From Cloacimonetes bacterium UBA6097 (GTDB lineage Bacteria; Cloacimonadota; Cloacimonadia; Cloacimonadales; Cloacimonadaceae), in the NCBI GenBank assembly GCA_002435865.1, contig DIWV01000007.1, positions 239,611 to 303,610 on the forward strand: a stretch of 64,000 nucleotides of DNA, in the 5' to 3' direction. The position numbers and the translations under genes were made by a program. Positions 16,551-24,699 of this stretch are shown piece by piece. The number at the start of each line of letters is the position of its first letter. The stretch's first letter is position 1. The notes under the pieces are model-generated. The model did not search any database, was not told the origin of the DNA, and saw only the letters and a program-made list of their open reading frames with translations.

Positions 16551-17270
16551 ATGTTTCAGAATGAACGTGGATTCTCTGTTTATACACTAATTAGCATTAT
16601 TTTATTTTTAGCTTTGATTTTTATCTTAGCTTTGCCCAATTTCTTCAATCTTGATAAAACCAAAAATGAAGAAGATTGTATTAATAACATGAAACTGATT
16701 TGGGTTGCTACGACAGATTATATGAAAGATAATTTAACCAGCTTTAACGGTGATTTAAAGATATTAACCACAAATTACAAAAAAACACCGGATGTTATCA
16801 GCGGAGGTAAAAAATCCACATCCCGCAATCGATATCTTGAGAAAGTATATCAATGCCCGGAAAACAGGAAATCTGATGCTCAGTATATAGTTTTTGGGAA
16901 ACTGATAACGGAAGAAGTGCAAGGTACCAAAAAAGCAACTTTCGGCACAATAGTAGTTTGCCCCAACCTGGCAAGATATCCCAAACATTTTATTCCTAAA
17001 AGTTTTTATGAAAACATGGAATCCTCAGAATTACAGAACTACTTTATCGATGATTTAGATGCTTTTAGCGCAGCAGCAGGTACTGACGGAGCGAGAAAAC
17101 TGGCACTTATTAAAAAGTATATTGAGATTTGGAAAACAGACAATACAGCACTTACACGCATTCGTGAAAATAATTATGCTATCCGTAATCAGGTTTTACC
17201 AATAGAAGTATATCCTGAAGAAGTTACTGAAGAAACAACTGAAGAAGTTACTGAAGAAACCACTGAATAG
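16551..17270 (+). CDS. Pseudopilin-like protein with acidic repeat tail
   Basis: 239 residues. The N-terminus NERGFSVYTLISIILFLALI looks like a class III prepilin: a short charged leader, Gly-Phe cleavage point (RG/FSVYTL) and a hydrophobic helix with Pro (ALPNFF). Position 5 of the mature protein is Thr, not the Glu of standard type IV pilins, as in some minor pseudopilins. The NEEDCINNMKLIWVATTDY segment matches the helix-capping region of type II secretion pseudopilins. The globular part is unassigned. The tail is a low-complexity repeat, EEVTEETTEEVTEETTE. It is probably a minor pilin or secretion pseudopilin (inference). A terminator follows immediately, so it is monocistronic. Confidence 0.7.
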   Translation: MFQNERGFSVYTLISIILFLALIFILALPNFFNLDKTKNEEDCINNMKLIWVATTDYMKDNLTSFNGDLKILTTNYKKTPDVISGGKKSTSRNRYLEKVYQCPENRKSDAQYIVFGKLITEEVQGTKKATFGTIVVCPNLARYPKHFIPKSFYENMESSELQNYFIDDLDAFSAAAGTDGARKLALIKKYIEIWKTDNTALTRIRENNYAIRNQVLPIEVYPEEVTEETTEEVTEETTE

Positions 17271-17288
17271 TTTGCAAATATTAAGGAT

Positions 17289-17326
17289 AAAGCACCAATG
17301 GATTTGTATCTGTTGGTGCTTTTATT
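17289..17326 (+). terminator. Rho-independent terminator just before folC
   Basis: Stem AAAGCACCAA / TTGGTGCTTT with a 14-base loop, ending four to eight bases before the folC start codon. It may also work as a leader attenuator for folC, because folC translation begins right after it. Confidence 0.7.
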
Positions 17327-17329
17327 TAA

Positions 17330-18610
17330 ATGACGTATAACGAATTTTTAGAATATATCTTCCAGAGATACTCTGGTAATGTCAAACTTGGTTTAGACAG
17401 AATTACAAGTGTTCTGGAAGATATGGGCAACCCCCAAAACCAACTTAAAGGCATCCATATTGCCGGTACAAATGGAAAGGGAAGTACTTGTGCAACCTGT
17501 GAAGCATTGGCAATTGCACATAAGCTCTATACCGGATTGAACACATCTCCCCACTTGATAGACTACTGTGAACGATTTCGGATAGATGGCCAAAATGTTA
17601 CTTTTGAGGAAGTCCTGGATGTCTTTCACCGTTATGAGCATACTTTTTCTGAGTGGGATGCTTCCTTTTTTGAGATAACAACTGCCATAGCATTTCAGTT
17701 ATTTTATGAAAGAAAAGTGGAAACTTCTATAATTGAAGTTGGTCTTGGCGGCAGGCTTGATGCAACTAATCTGTTTATCCCTCAGGTAAGTGCAATAACT
17801 ACAATTGGTCTTGATCATGTCAAAACTTTGGGAAACAGTCTTGAGAAGATAGCCTTTGAGAAGGCAGGCATTATTAAGGATAAAATCCCATTAGTACTTG
17901 GCAGAATAGATGATAAACCATTGAATGTAATATTAAAGCAAGCAGCAGAAAAGCAGATTGAAGTATTTAGAATCGATAAAGATTACTTCGTTAGCGATGT
18001 TTCTGTATCTACTTCCGGTTTGAGTTTCAATTATAAGTTTAAGGACGTATACTATTCACAAATTCAAACCAATTTGCTGGGAAGGCATCAGGCAGCCAAT
18101 ATCGCTGTAGCTTTAACCTGCTTCCTGGTTTATTGCAAAATACAGGGAATTAGGGTTGAGGAGCAGAATATTCGCACTGCTCTGAAAAACATCAATTGGA
18201 AAGGCAGAATGCAGATGCTGGGTACTAATCCGATAGTTATAATAGACGGTGCGCACAATTTACAGGGCATAAAAACATTTTTCAGCAATTTGCAAGAACT
18301 TTTCCCAAACAAGAAAATGCTTTTCGTTATATCCATACTTGCTGATAAAGATTATAAGCGTATGCTAAAGGTGCTTTGTCCCCTGGCAAAGAGGTTTTAC
18401 ATCAGCAAGAACGAATCAGACAGAGCTGCAGAAATAGATGCCCAGGTTGAAGTGGTAAAAGCAACGGGTTGTGAATTTAAAACTGCTCCTTCTGTTACTG
18501 AAGTTTTTACCATGGCTTTTAAAGATGCAGCCCGGGATGATATTGTGGTCGGTGCAGGTTCTTTATATACAGTAGCAGAAATCATCAGAGCTTACAAACA
18601 AAACTATTGA
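17330..18610 (+). CDS. folC: Folylpolyglutamate synthase / dihydrofolate synthase
   Basis: 426 residues, the normal length. GTNGKGSTC at 46-54 is the Mur-ligase P-loop, FFEITTAIAF and VETSIIEVGLGGRLDATN follow, then TTIGLDHVKTLG and the ATP-grip-like KAGIIK. IIDGAHN near residue 305 marks the C-terminal ligase domain. The enzyme adds glutamate to dihydropteroate and/or folates. The ATG at 17330 is preceded directly by a terminator hairpin with no Shine-Dalgarno sequence, which is unusual; the family start (short helix before residue 20) agrees with this ATG. The small membrane-protein gene begins 46 bases downstream. Confidence 0.93.
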   Translation: MTYNEFLEYIFQRYSGNVKLGLDRITSVLEDMGNPQNQLKGIHIAGTNGKGSTCATCEALAIAHKLYTGLNTSPHLIDYCERFRIDGQNVTFEEVLDVFHRYEHTFSEWDASFFEITTAIAFQLFYERKVETSIIEVGLGGRLDATNLFIPQVSAITTIGLDHVKTLGNSLEKIAFEKAGIIKDKIPLVLGRIDDKPLNVILKQAAEKQIEVFRIDKDYFVSDVSVSTSGLSFNYKFKDVYYSQIQTNLLGRHQAANIAVALTCFLVYCKIQGIRVEEQNIRTALKNINWKGRMQMLGTNPIVIIDGAHNLQGIKTFFSNLQELFPNKKMLFVISILADKDYKRMLKVLCPLAKRFYISKNESDRAAEIDAQVEVVKATGCEFKTAPSVTEVFTMAFKDAARDDIVVGAGSLYTVAEIIRAYKQNY

Positions 18611-18656
18611 CATATAAATGTGCTGTTATTTAAATTGAAAAGTAAAGTGAGGTGAT

Positions 18657-18953
18657 ATGGAACAAGCTGCCAAGCAAAAACTTGATATCTCTACAATCCT
18701 AACCAATATTTTAGCTATTGTCTTTTTAAGTTATGTAGCCTGGATGCTCTGTAACATTGGAGCATATATGCGCGTTGTTGCAGTTTATGCGCTGATGATG
18801 CCAAAGTTTATTTCTATCTGGAGAGCATTTAGAAGAATCTGCAAGATTACAGACCTGGAGCAATGGGTGTTTAATATCATTGCTATTATTTGCTGGTTAC
18901 TTCAGTCAGCTATGACAGGTAAACTGCATCATTTAATAGCTATGATCAGATAA
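18657..18953 (+). CDS. Small hydrophobic protein, unknown
   Basis: 98 residues with three hydrophobic segments (about 15-40, 45-55 and 68-85: ILTNILAIVFLSYVAWML, AVYALMMPKF, WVFNIIAIICWLLQSAM), so it is an inner-membrane protein with basic loops (WRAFRRICK). GAGG lies eight bases before the ATG, which supports translation. No family is recognised. It follows folC on the same strand by 46 bases and converges on dxr with six bases between stop codons. Confidence 0.6.
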   Translation: MEQAAKQKLDISTILTNILAIVFLSYVAWMLCNIGAYMRVVAVYALMMPKFISIWRAFRRICKITDLEQWVFNIIAIICWLLQSAMTGKLHHLIAMIR

Positions 18954-18959
18954 ATCTGG

Positions 18960-20105
18960 TTAAAAGCTATTTACTATAGTCTGATATACTGAAGAATTAA
19001 CTGCCAATACAATTTCCAAATTGACATTCTCTATTCTGTCTGCATTATTAACAGCTTTTTTTACCACATCAGCAATTTCGTTAAACTTGATTTGTTTCTG
19101 AATAAAAAGCCTGAGTGCCGCTTCATTGGCTGCATTGGCAACAGTTGGTAATATTCCGCCTTCGATAGCTGCTTCCAAGCCTGTGAAAAACAAAGGGTAT
19201 CTCCTGGGAGCTATTTCCTCAAAAGTAAGAGCAGGTAAGGTACTTATATTTGTCTTTACAAGTTGTGACTGATAGCGTTCAGGATATGACAAAGCATAGA
19301 GAATAGGAAGTTTCATATCCGGCTTGCTCATTTGTGCTAAAATTGAACCATCGGTAAATTCAACCATGGAATGTATGATTGACTGTGGATGGATAACTGC
19401 CTTGATTTGTTCCCAATCAAGGTTAAAAAGCCAATGCGCTTCCATAACTTCCAGAGCTTTGTTAAACATTGTGGCAGAATCCAGCGTAACCTTTGCACCC
19501 ATATCCCAGTTGGGATGTTTTAATGCCTGCTCCACTGTAATTTTATCAAAATCTTCCAATGGTAATGTCCGGAAAGCACCTCCGGAAGCAGTGAGATGTA
19601 TTTGTGCAATTTCAACGGAGGGATGATTACCAATAGCCTGGAACACAGCGCTGTGCTCACTGTCAACAGGGATGATTTTAGAACCGTATTTTGTCTGTAG
19701 TTCTTTTACCAGATTCCCTGCCATTACCAAAGATTCCTTATTAGCCAATGCTAAAGTTTTTCCTGTTTCCAGTACAGCCATGGTGCTTCTTAATCCGGCA
19801 GAACCGCTGATTGAATTCAGGGCAATATCGTAATCAACATCTTTGAGTAAACTGATTAATTCATCTTCGCCAAAATAGACTTTTCTGTTATGAGGAATTT
19901 CCATTTTAGCAAATCTCAATTGCTCATTTGTAAAGATAAGATTGGGGATATTATAGTTTTCTGCTATCTGGAACAATTCTTTAGAATGGCTGTGAGCAGT
20001 TGCCAGGACAATCTCAAACCTATCGGATTGTTCCTTAATAACCTGAAGAGTAGACTGACCTATAGAACCGGTAGCACCTAATAAGGCAATACGTTTTTTT
20101 ACCAT
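18960..20105 (-). CDS. dxr: 1-deoxy-D-xylulose 5-phosphate reductoisomerase
   Basis: About 381 residues. NADPH-binding GATGSIGQST is at the N-terminus. ALANKESLVMAG and PVDSEHSAVFQ carry the substrate and metal ligands (Asp and Glu of DSEHSA), and LTASGGAFR, HPNWDMGAKVT, ATMFNKALEVMEAHWLF and HPQSIIHSMVE are all present. It catalyses the second step of the MEP isoprenoid pathway. The ATG at 20105 overlaps the end of the upstream PorV-like gene (stop at 20099), so translation is probably coupled; a TTG at 20111 is an alternative start. Confidence 0.96.
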   Translation of the reverse strand: MVKKRIALLGATGSIGQSTLQVIKEQSDRFEIVLATAHSHSKELFQIAENYNIPNLIFTNEQLRFAKMEIPHNRKVYFGEDELISLLKDVDYDIALNSISGSAGLRSTMAVLETGKTLALANKESLVMAGNLVKELQTKYGSKIIPVDSEHSAVFQAIGNHPSVEIAQIHLTASGGAFRTLPLEDFDKITVEQALKHPNWDMGAKVTLDSATMFNKALEVMEAHWLFNLDWEQIKAVIHPQSIIHSMVEFTDGSILAQMSKPDMKLPILYALSYPERYQSQLVKTNISTLPALTFEEIAPRRYPLFFTGLEAAIEGGILPTVANAANEAALRLFIQKQIKFNEIADVVKKAVNNADRIENVNLEIVLAVNSSVYQTIVNSF

Positions 20106-21073
20106 CTCCAACCGGCAGAAATGCGTTGTGAATAGCCCAAATCATCCTGAGAGCCTTGTTTGATGGCATATTCAATATTCAGCTTATTAATGTAAATTCC
20201 CAAACCTGCAGTAATAGAATCTATATCATAACCTGCCATCACCTTAAGCTGTGGAATAGGTTGAACAGACATACCGGCATGCAAGTCAGCACTGATTGCT
20301 CCCGCATTTATGGTAGCAGCTTCATCCCTGCCTTCAAACAAAGTTTCCAATCCGGCATTCAGGATAAATGGCACCTTGCTGCGTAAAATTGTTGTATGCA
20401 AGCCAATTTCAGTGTTAGCTGAGGGTAATACGTTCTCCTGAGTTCCATTTTCCCAGATTATCTGAGTTGTAAAAAAGTCCTTTGCAACAAGACCAAATCT
20501 CCAGACCGGATTGATATCCCAAAGCAAACCAAGGTCTGCTCCGAAGCCAAAACCTGTCTTTTCGGCTAAAGAACGGTATGCAAGTTTGGGTGTAACTCCC
20601 ATGTGGAGATTATCTTTTAAGCTTCTGCTTATGCCAAAATATGCCACCAGGTCGTTGTTGTTGACCTTTTTATAGACATAAGGCTGATTAGTAGCAGAAG
20701 GAGGAAGGCTGTCATTTTCCAAACGGGTTAAACCAATATCATCAATCCCGATATGAGTGATAACCAGTCCCATCCGGTTTTGATTACCCAGAATTGCGGA
20801 AATGTGATTAAATTGCAAGAGCCCTTCAAACTGTTCTGCATGCATCAGTTCCACACCTTTGCTTCCGGGAAGAGCTAACAAAGCAGGATTCCACCACGCA
20901 GCAGACAAAGCATCACCATTCGTTATTCCTGTATTACCCATCGCTTGATTTGCTACCCCGGGTGTCATATAGAATATCTCCCCGGCATATTTGTCTGCGA
21001 ATAGCGTTGCCGGAAAGATTAACAAGGTTAATCCCAGCAAAACCATGTATGTTCTGAACTTCATTTTGGTCAT
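20099..21073 (-). CDS. PorV/PorQ-type outer membrane beta-barrel protein
   Basis: 324 residues from the ATG at 21073, chosen because AAAGGA lies four bases upstream; the longer frame from 21094 lacks a site. A signal peptide (YMVLLGLTLLIFPATLFA) is followed by the conserved opening of the PorV/PorQ family: a Gly/Asn-rich FYMTPGVANQAMGNTGITN, then ALSAAWWNPALLALP. The rest is alternating beta strands ending in ISAGWRW with a terminal aromatic. In Bacteroidota PorV shuttles cargo of the type IX secretion system and anchors sorting-domain proteins. Four sorting-domain proteins in this window make such a role plausible here, but that is inference; the family also includes FadL-like barrels. It overlaps dxr. 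Confidence 0.78.
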   Translation of the reverse strand: MTKMKFRTYMVLLGLTLLIFPATLFADKYAGEIFYMTPGVANQAMGNTGITNGDALSAAWWNPALLALPGSKGVELMHAEQFEGLLQFNHISAILGNQNRMGLVITHIGIDDIGLTRLENDSLPPSATNQPYVYKKVNNNDLVAYFGISRSLKDNLHMGVTPKLAYRSLAEKTGFGFGADLGLLWDINPVWRFGLVAKDFFTTQIIWENGTQENVLPSANTEIGLHTTILRSKVPFILNAGLETLFEGRDEAATINAGAISADLHAGMSVQPIPQLKVMAGYDIDSITAGLGIYINKLNIEYAIKQGSQDDLGYSQRISAGWRW

Positions 21074-21272
21074 AACATCCTTTTCATTGTCCAAATGATG
21101 CTTTTCCTGATGTGCAATAAACTCAGGATTAACATATTGACAATTTAATCAAATTTGCAAAGATACAAAACATCAAATGGATAAAAGACGTATAATTTGT
21201 TCATTTTAATCTGTCAAACAAAATCTTCTATTTATAGCCTAAGTATCACTGTCTTTTTATGTTTTGAACATG

Positions 21273-23786
21273 TTACTTGAGCAAAGTCATTTTTATTGCA
21301 GCTTGCTTACTGCCGGATCTAACCTTGACTATATATATCCCTGATGCCAGTCTTTGATTCCTGTCGTCTTTGCAGTCCCAGACTGTTGAATAAAACTCTC
21401 CGCCCTTCCTGTCATTCCAGCGTAGGCTGGAATCCAGGTCTTTTGGAGTCTGAGATATCGTCTCTTGCTTCAATTCAAGATTCCCTCCTGCGAAAGATTG
21501 ACTTATCGAATGCAATCCTGCTTTTCTCACCAGGTCATTATAGCTTTGCGATAACCTGATAGTCCTCACTTTCTGCCCTTTCAGGTTATAGATATCTATC
21601 ACCGGCTGTTCTTTGGCTTTCTCAGGTAAGGTAAATTCTATAAAAGTGTAACCGCTCTTGGAACCATTCAGATAAACAGGATTAGGATAGGTGCTGAGCA
21701 TTATCTTACTAGGTAATGGCGGGTATTCAGGATTATCATTGGCTGTATATGGCTCAGAGCCATACTCATAACAACCCATATCAATCCTGTTATTCCAGAC
21801 ACGGTAGTTACCTGCTAAATCCATCGCAGGTAAGTTCAATCCTGTTGTATCTGCTGTTCCCATATTGATACAGGGTGAATTGGGACTCAGGTAATAGTAT
21901 TCCGGTTGAGATACTTCCAGTGTATCTGTCACACTACCCAGGAACAGGGGATTTCCATTAAAGATGTTATCTGTGAAGGTAGCAAGTTCGGGTAACTGCG
22001 CATATATTGAACTTGTTCTGAATAAGCTGTTTCTGACTGTTACATCAGCATCAATATATTGATTAGTTAAACTATTGAAAACATGATTAGTAAATGCAAG
22101 TTCGCTGTAGTGACCTGGATTGTAGGATATGAGATTAGTGAAATCGGCATAACAAAATACCTTACAAAAGGTTCCCGATCCGCTGTTATTGGCAAACGTG
22201 CAATTATTGACTTTTATCCTTTGGTAGCGGTTCTGCAGATAAACAGGTGCAAACGACCAGCTATTTTCCGTAATATGGTTATTGTAAAACAGCACATTAC
22301 TCATATCAAGATTGTAATCCGCACTCTCAGGATAGATATTTTGATAGTGCAAGACATACGCATCCGGGCTTGAATTGTTGGCAATTATTGTATTTCTTAA
22401 AACAATGTCACTCTCATCAAAACTAAAACCAAGCCAGTAATAATCTATTCCGCTAATTACATTGTCATGAGAAATTACATTATTTATATACACATCTGTG
22501 CACCTTGATATATCAATTGTGTTTAAAAAGTCAGTCAGATTTGTCTCCCCAATATCAAGGTTCTCACAGATAATGTTATTTGTTCTTAAAAGATATATTC
22601 CAGATGTTAAATAGCACTGATTATCATGAAAGGATAAATTACTGAGTGTAACGTTATAACTATCCATAATATCAAGAGGATTTGTACTGGAAGCTCTACC
22701 ATGATTGAAACTCATATCTGACAGATATATATCGTGATTGAACCAACCAGCAAAAAAAGCTCTGGAGAATTCTCCATCAATGATTGTCTGACCTGTACCG
22801 GCTCCGATGATTCTAACATTTGGCTTAAAACTCAGGGGGAGTAACTGTCCACTGGTACTGGATGAATATGTTCCTGCAGCTAAATGAACAGTCCTGGGAC
22901 TTTCCTGATTGGAGTTTATCACCTGCAAAGCATGTTTGATTGTTTTAAAAGGAGTTATACTGGTAAGTCCGTCGTTATTATCATTACCATCAGGACTTAC
23001 AAACAAATCAATGTCATTGAATGTGAAATAGCTTTGTGTAATATCAACTGTAGGTTGTGGGGTATTGTTATAACATAATACAAAAAAACTATCGGGTTCA
23101 GAGATAGCTTTGCTTCCTAATTCTAAACTAATATTTACCTGATTTTGGCAACTTCTTATTAAAACATCCATCCCGATAGGAGCAACATTATTATATATTC
23201 TGCTGGGTTGCAATGTATTCCAGATTAACTGACCTCCCGATGTCAATGTTAATCCACCTCCTGTATTTAATGACTGATTTGAATGAATAATAACATTACT
23301 GAATTCAATTGTTGGATTATAACTAGCCCAGATTCCGCCGCCCCATTTTGCTAAACAATCCCTGATTATGCAGTTTAGCAGATAAACATGACTACTGTTT
23401 GAAATGTAGAGTCCGCCACCTATTACTGCGGTATATGGGTTCTGGTGTTGTTCATTATTTACTAAGGTAAAACCATTGATTGTGACTGTTTCTCCGGTAA
23501 TGATTTTTATGCATGTACTCAGGTTACCATCAATGATTGTATTGTCTATGTAGGTTTGTAATGGACTTTGAGAATAAAGACTTGCAAGCGTTATATTGTG
23601 TCCGTTTAGATTAATGTTCTCTACATACCTTCCCGGGTAAACTAAGACAATATCTCCAGTTAAGCAAGCATTCACTGCAGTCTGGATGCTTGTATATTGC
23701 TGAGTTCCGTCCAGTGAGACTGTACGGGTAACACTAACCAGAAGTATCGGTATCAGGATTACCAAAACCAGACATATCTTTTTCAT
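21273..23786 (-). CDS. Secreted right-handed beta-helix protein with C-terminal sorting domain
   Basis: 837 residues. A signal peptide (ICLVLVILIPILLVSVT) is followed by two stretches of parallel beta-helix: residues 25-250 (TSIQTAVNACLTGDIVLVYPGRYVENI, the standard opening) and about 265-640, each full of N-rich turns such as NVTLSNLSFHDNQ. The sequence DGNDNNDGLTSITPFKTIKHAL opens the second. The sorting domain begins LSTYPNPVYLNGSK and ends KMTLLK. Within that domain some 50 residues are inserted between KVRTIRLSQ and FYSTVWDCKD; part of the insert is encoded by a mobile palindrome at 21411-21437. The protein is probably surface exposed, with glycan-binding or lyase-like activity possible but no catalytic motif seen. 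It is a single gene, upstream of the REP field. Confidence 0.85.
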   Translation of the reverse strand: MKKICLVLVILIPILLVSVTRTVSLDGTQQYTSIQTAVNACLTGDIVLVYPGRYVENINLNGHNITLASLYSQSPLQTYIDNTIIDGNLSTCIKIITGETVTINGFTLVNNEQHQNPYTAVIGGGLYISNSSHVYLLNCIIRDCLAKWGGGIWASYNPTIEFSNVIIHSNQSLNTGGGLTLTSGGQLIWNTLQPSRIYNNVAPIGMDVLIRSCQNQVNISLELGSKAISEPDSFFVLCYNNTPQPTVDITQSYFTFNDIDLFVSPDGNDNNDGLTSITPFKTIKHALQVINSNQESPRTVHLAAGTYSSSTSGQLLPLSFKPNVRIIGAGTGQTIIDGEFSRAFFAGWFNHDIYLSDMSFNHGRASSTNPLDIMDSYNVTLSNLSFHDNQCYLTSGIYLLRTNNIICENLDIGETNLTDFLNTIDISRCTDVYINNVISHDNVISGIDYYWLGFSFDESDIVLRNTIIANNSSPDAYVLHYQNIYPESADYNLDMSNVLFYNNHITENSWSFAPVYLQNRYQRIKVNNCTFANNSGSGTFCKVFCYADFTNLISYNPGHYSELAFTNHVFNSLTNQYIDADVTVRNSLFRTSSIYAQLPELATFTDNIFNGNPLFLGSVTDTLEVSQPEYYYLSPNSPCINMGTADTTGLNLPAMDLAGNYRVWNNRIDMGCYEYGSEPYTANDNPEYPPLPSKIMLSTYPNPVYLNGSKSGYTFIEFTLPEKAKEQPVIDIYNLKGQKVRTIRLSQSYNDLVRKAGLHSISQSFAGGNLELKQETISQTPKDLDSSLRWNDRKGGEFYSTVWDCKDDRNQRLASGIYIVKVRSGSKQAAIKMTLLK
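21411..21437. repeat. Mobile palindrome (GTCATTCC type) inserted in frame in a coding sequence
   Basis: ATTCCAGC-GTAG-GCTGGAAT is a perfect 8-bp-stem hairpin with the GTC...CCAG context of a palindrome scattered through many bacterial genomes. A related copy lies at 48802-48828. Here it is translated as DLDSSLRWND within the sorting domain of the beta-helix protein. Confidence 0.75.
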
Positions 23787-23872
23787 AGCCTTCCCTTTAA
23801 AATATCTGTCCCGATATTTTATGATAAATTATATTAAGTCAAAAGTACATTACCCGTCAAGAGAAAAGGTGT

Positions 23873-24018
23873 CGTCCTGCCGGACTCAATAATTTTGTGC
23901 ATCTTATCCCCGCACTTGCGTACAGGGTTACATAGTATCGTCCTTACGGACTCATTTGCGTTTTTATACCTTACCCAGTACTAAAGTACTGGGCTAATTA
24001 TTACCGTCCAGCCGGACT
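23873..24018. repeat. REP cluster, left half
   Basis: Three REP hairpins in one orientation (CGTCCTGCCGGACT at 23873, CGTCCTTACGGACT at 23939, CGTCCAGCCGGACT at 24005) alternate with inner hairpins: a worn one near 23910 and CCCAGTAC-TAAA-GTACTGGG at 23974. The spacing of about 66 bases is regular. This begins the 913-base gene-free stretch between the beta-helix gene and the PARP-like gene. Confidence 0.85.
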
Positions 24019-24165
24019 CAGTATATTGTTTATCTTTCTCCAGCACTGGTGGATATCTTTCCTGCATTACCAATACCGGACCCCAACAGATTAACAATCT
24101 GTGTTACCTGATTATTGTTTCATTATGTCAATCTGAGCAAAATCGAAATATTGAAAAGCGATTCC

Positions 24166-24312
24166 AGTCCGGTAGGACGGTATTGGTTAGCCCAGCAATT
24201 CATTGCTGGGAACAGAAGATACGATGTCTTGAGTCCGGTAGGACGACACTATGTAACCCGGCACGTGAGTGCCGGGAAAGGGGATAAAAGTAGTAATGAG
24301 TCCGGAAGGACG
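24166..24312. repeat. REP cluster, right half, inverted orientation
   Basis: Three REP hairpins in the opposite orientation to the left half (AGTCCGGTAGGACG at 24166 and 24232, AGTCCGGAAGGACG at 24299) again alternate every 66 bases with inner hairpins, CCCAGCAAT-TC-ATTGCTGGG at 24191 and CCCGGCAC-GTGA-GTGCCGGG at 24257. Left and right halves face each other across about 150 bases. An open frame of 70 codons crosses this cluster but is an artefact of the repeats. Confidence 0.87.
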
Positions 24313-24500
24313 ATACTATGCTTATAGGGTTAATTGAATAACTCCTTTGACGAAGTCCGATTTGCACCAAGAGAGCATTTATATTGACAATTTACGTTTG
24401 CAAATTGGACTCCTGCAAAAACCAGTATAACGATACTATCTTTTTTATACCACAGAGTAATTAAACATTAATTTTCCTTATTCAATCCAAGGGATATACA

Positions 24501-24575
24501 AGGGAGATGTCAGGGGTATCTAAGGGGTAAGCCCTTAGATACCCCTAGCATCTCTGACCAATCACCAACGGATCG
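24501..24575. repeat. Iterated palindrome, copy B of the GGGGTATCTAA family
   Basis: AGGGGTATCTAAGGGG - TAAG - CCCTTAGATACCCCT forms a hairpin. Flank CATCTCTGACC...CCAACGGATCG matches the right flank of copy A, and CCTAGCATCTC matches copy C. Beyond it up to 24699 nothing else is visible except AT-rich DNA that should hold the promoter of the next gene. Confidence 0.8.
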
Positions 24576-24699
24576 TTAAAGATGGAAAAAGGATGTAGGA
24601 CAGATGTCCCCGGCTTTGTTTAAGGTTTGTAATTATTAATTTTGGTAAAGGCTTCTTAAGCATTGAAGTTGACAGTTTATTGTTTGTTGGGATAATTGA

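Noticed and set aside
23873..24312. Possible CRISPR array (regular 66-base period)
   Set aside because: Repeats are palindromic REP units with hairpin spacers, orientation flips midway, and no cas gene is present.
24115..24327. 70-codon plus-strand open frame
   Set aside because: It consists of REP and inner-hairpin repeats (e.g. SSPVGRYWLAQQFIAG is the translated repeat), has no ribosome site and no family.
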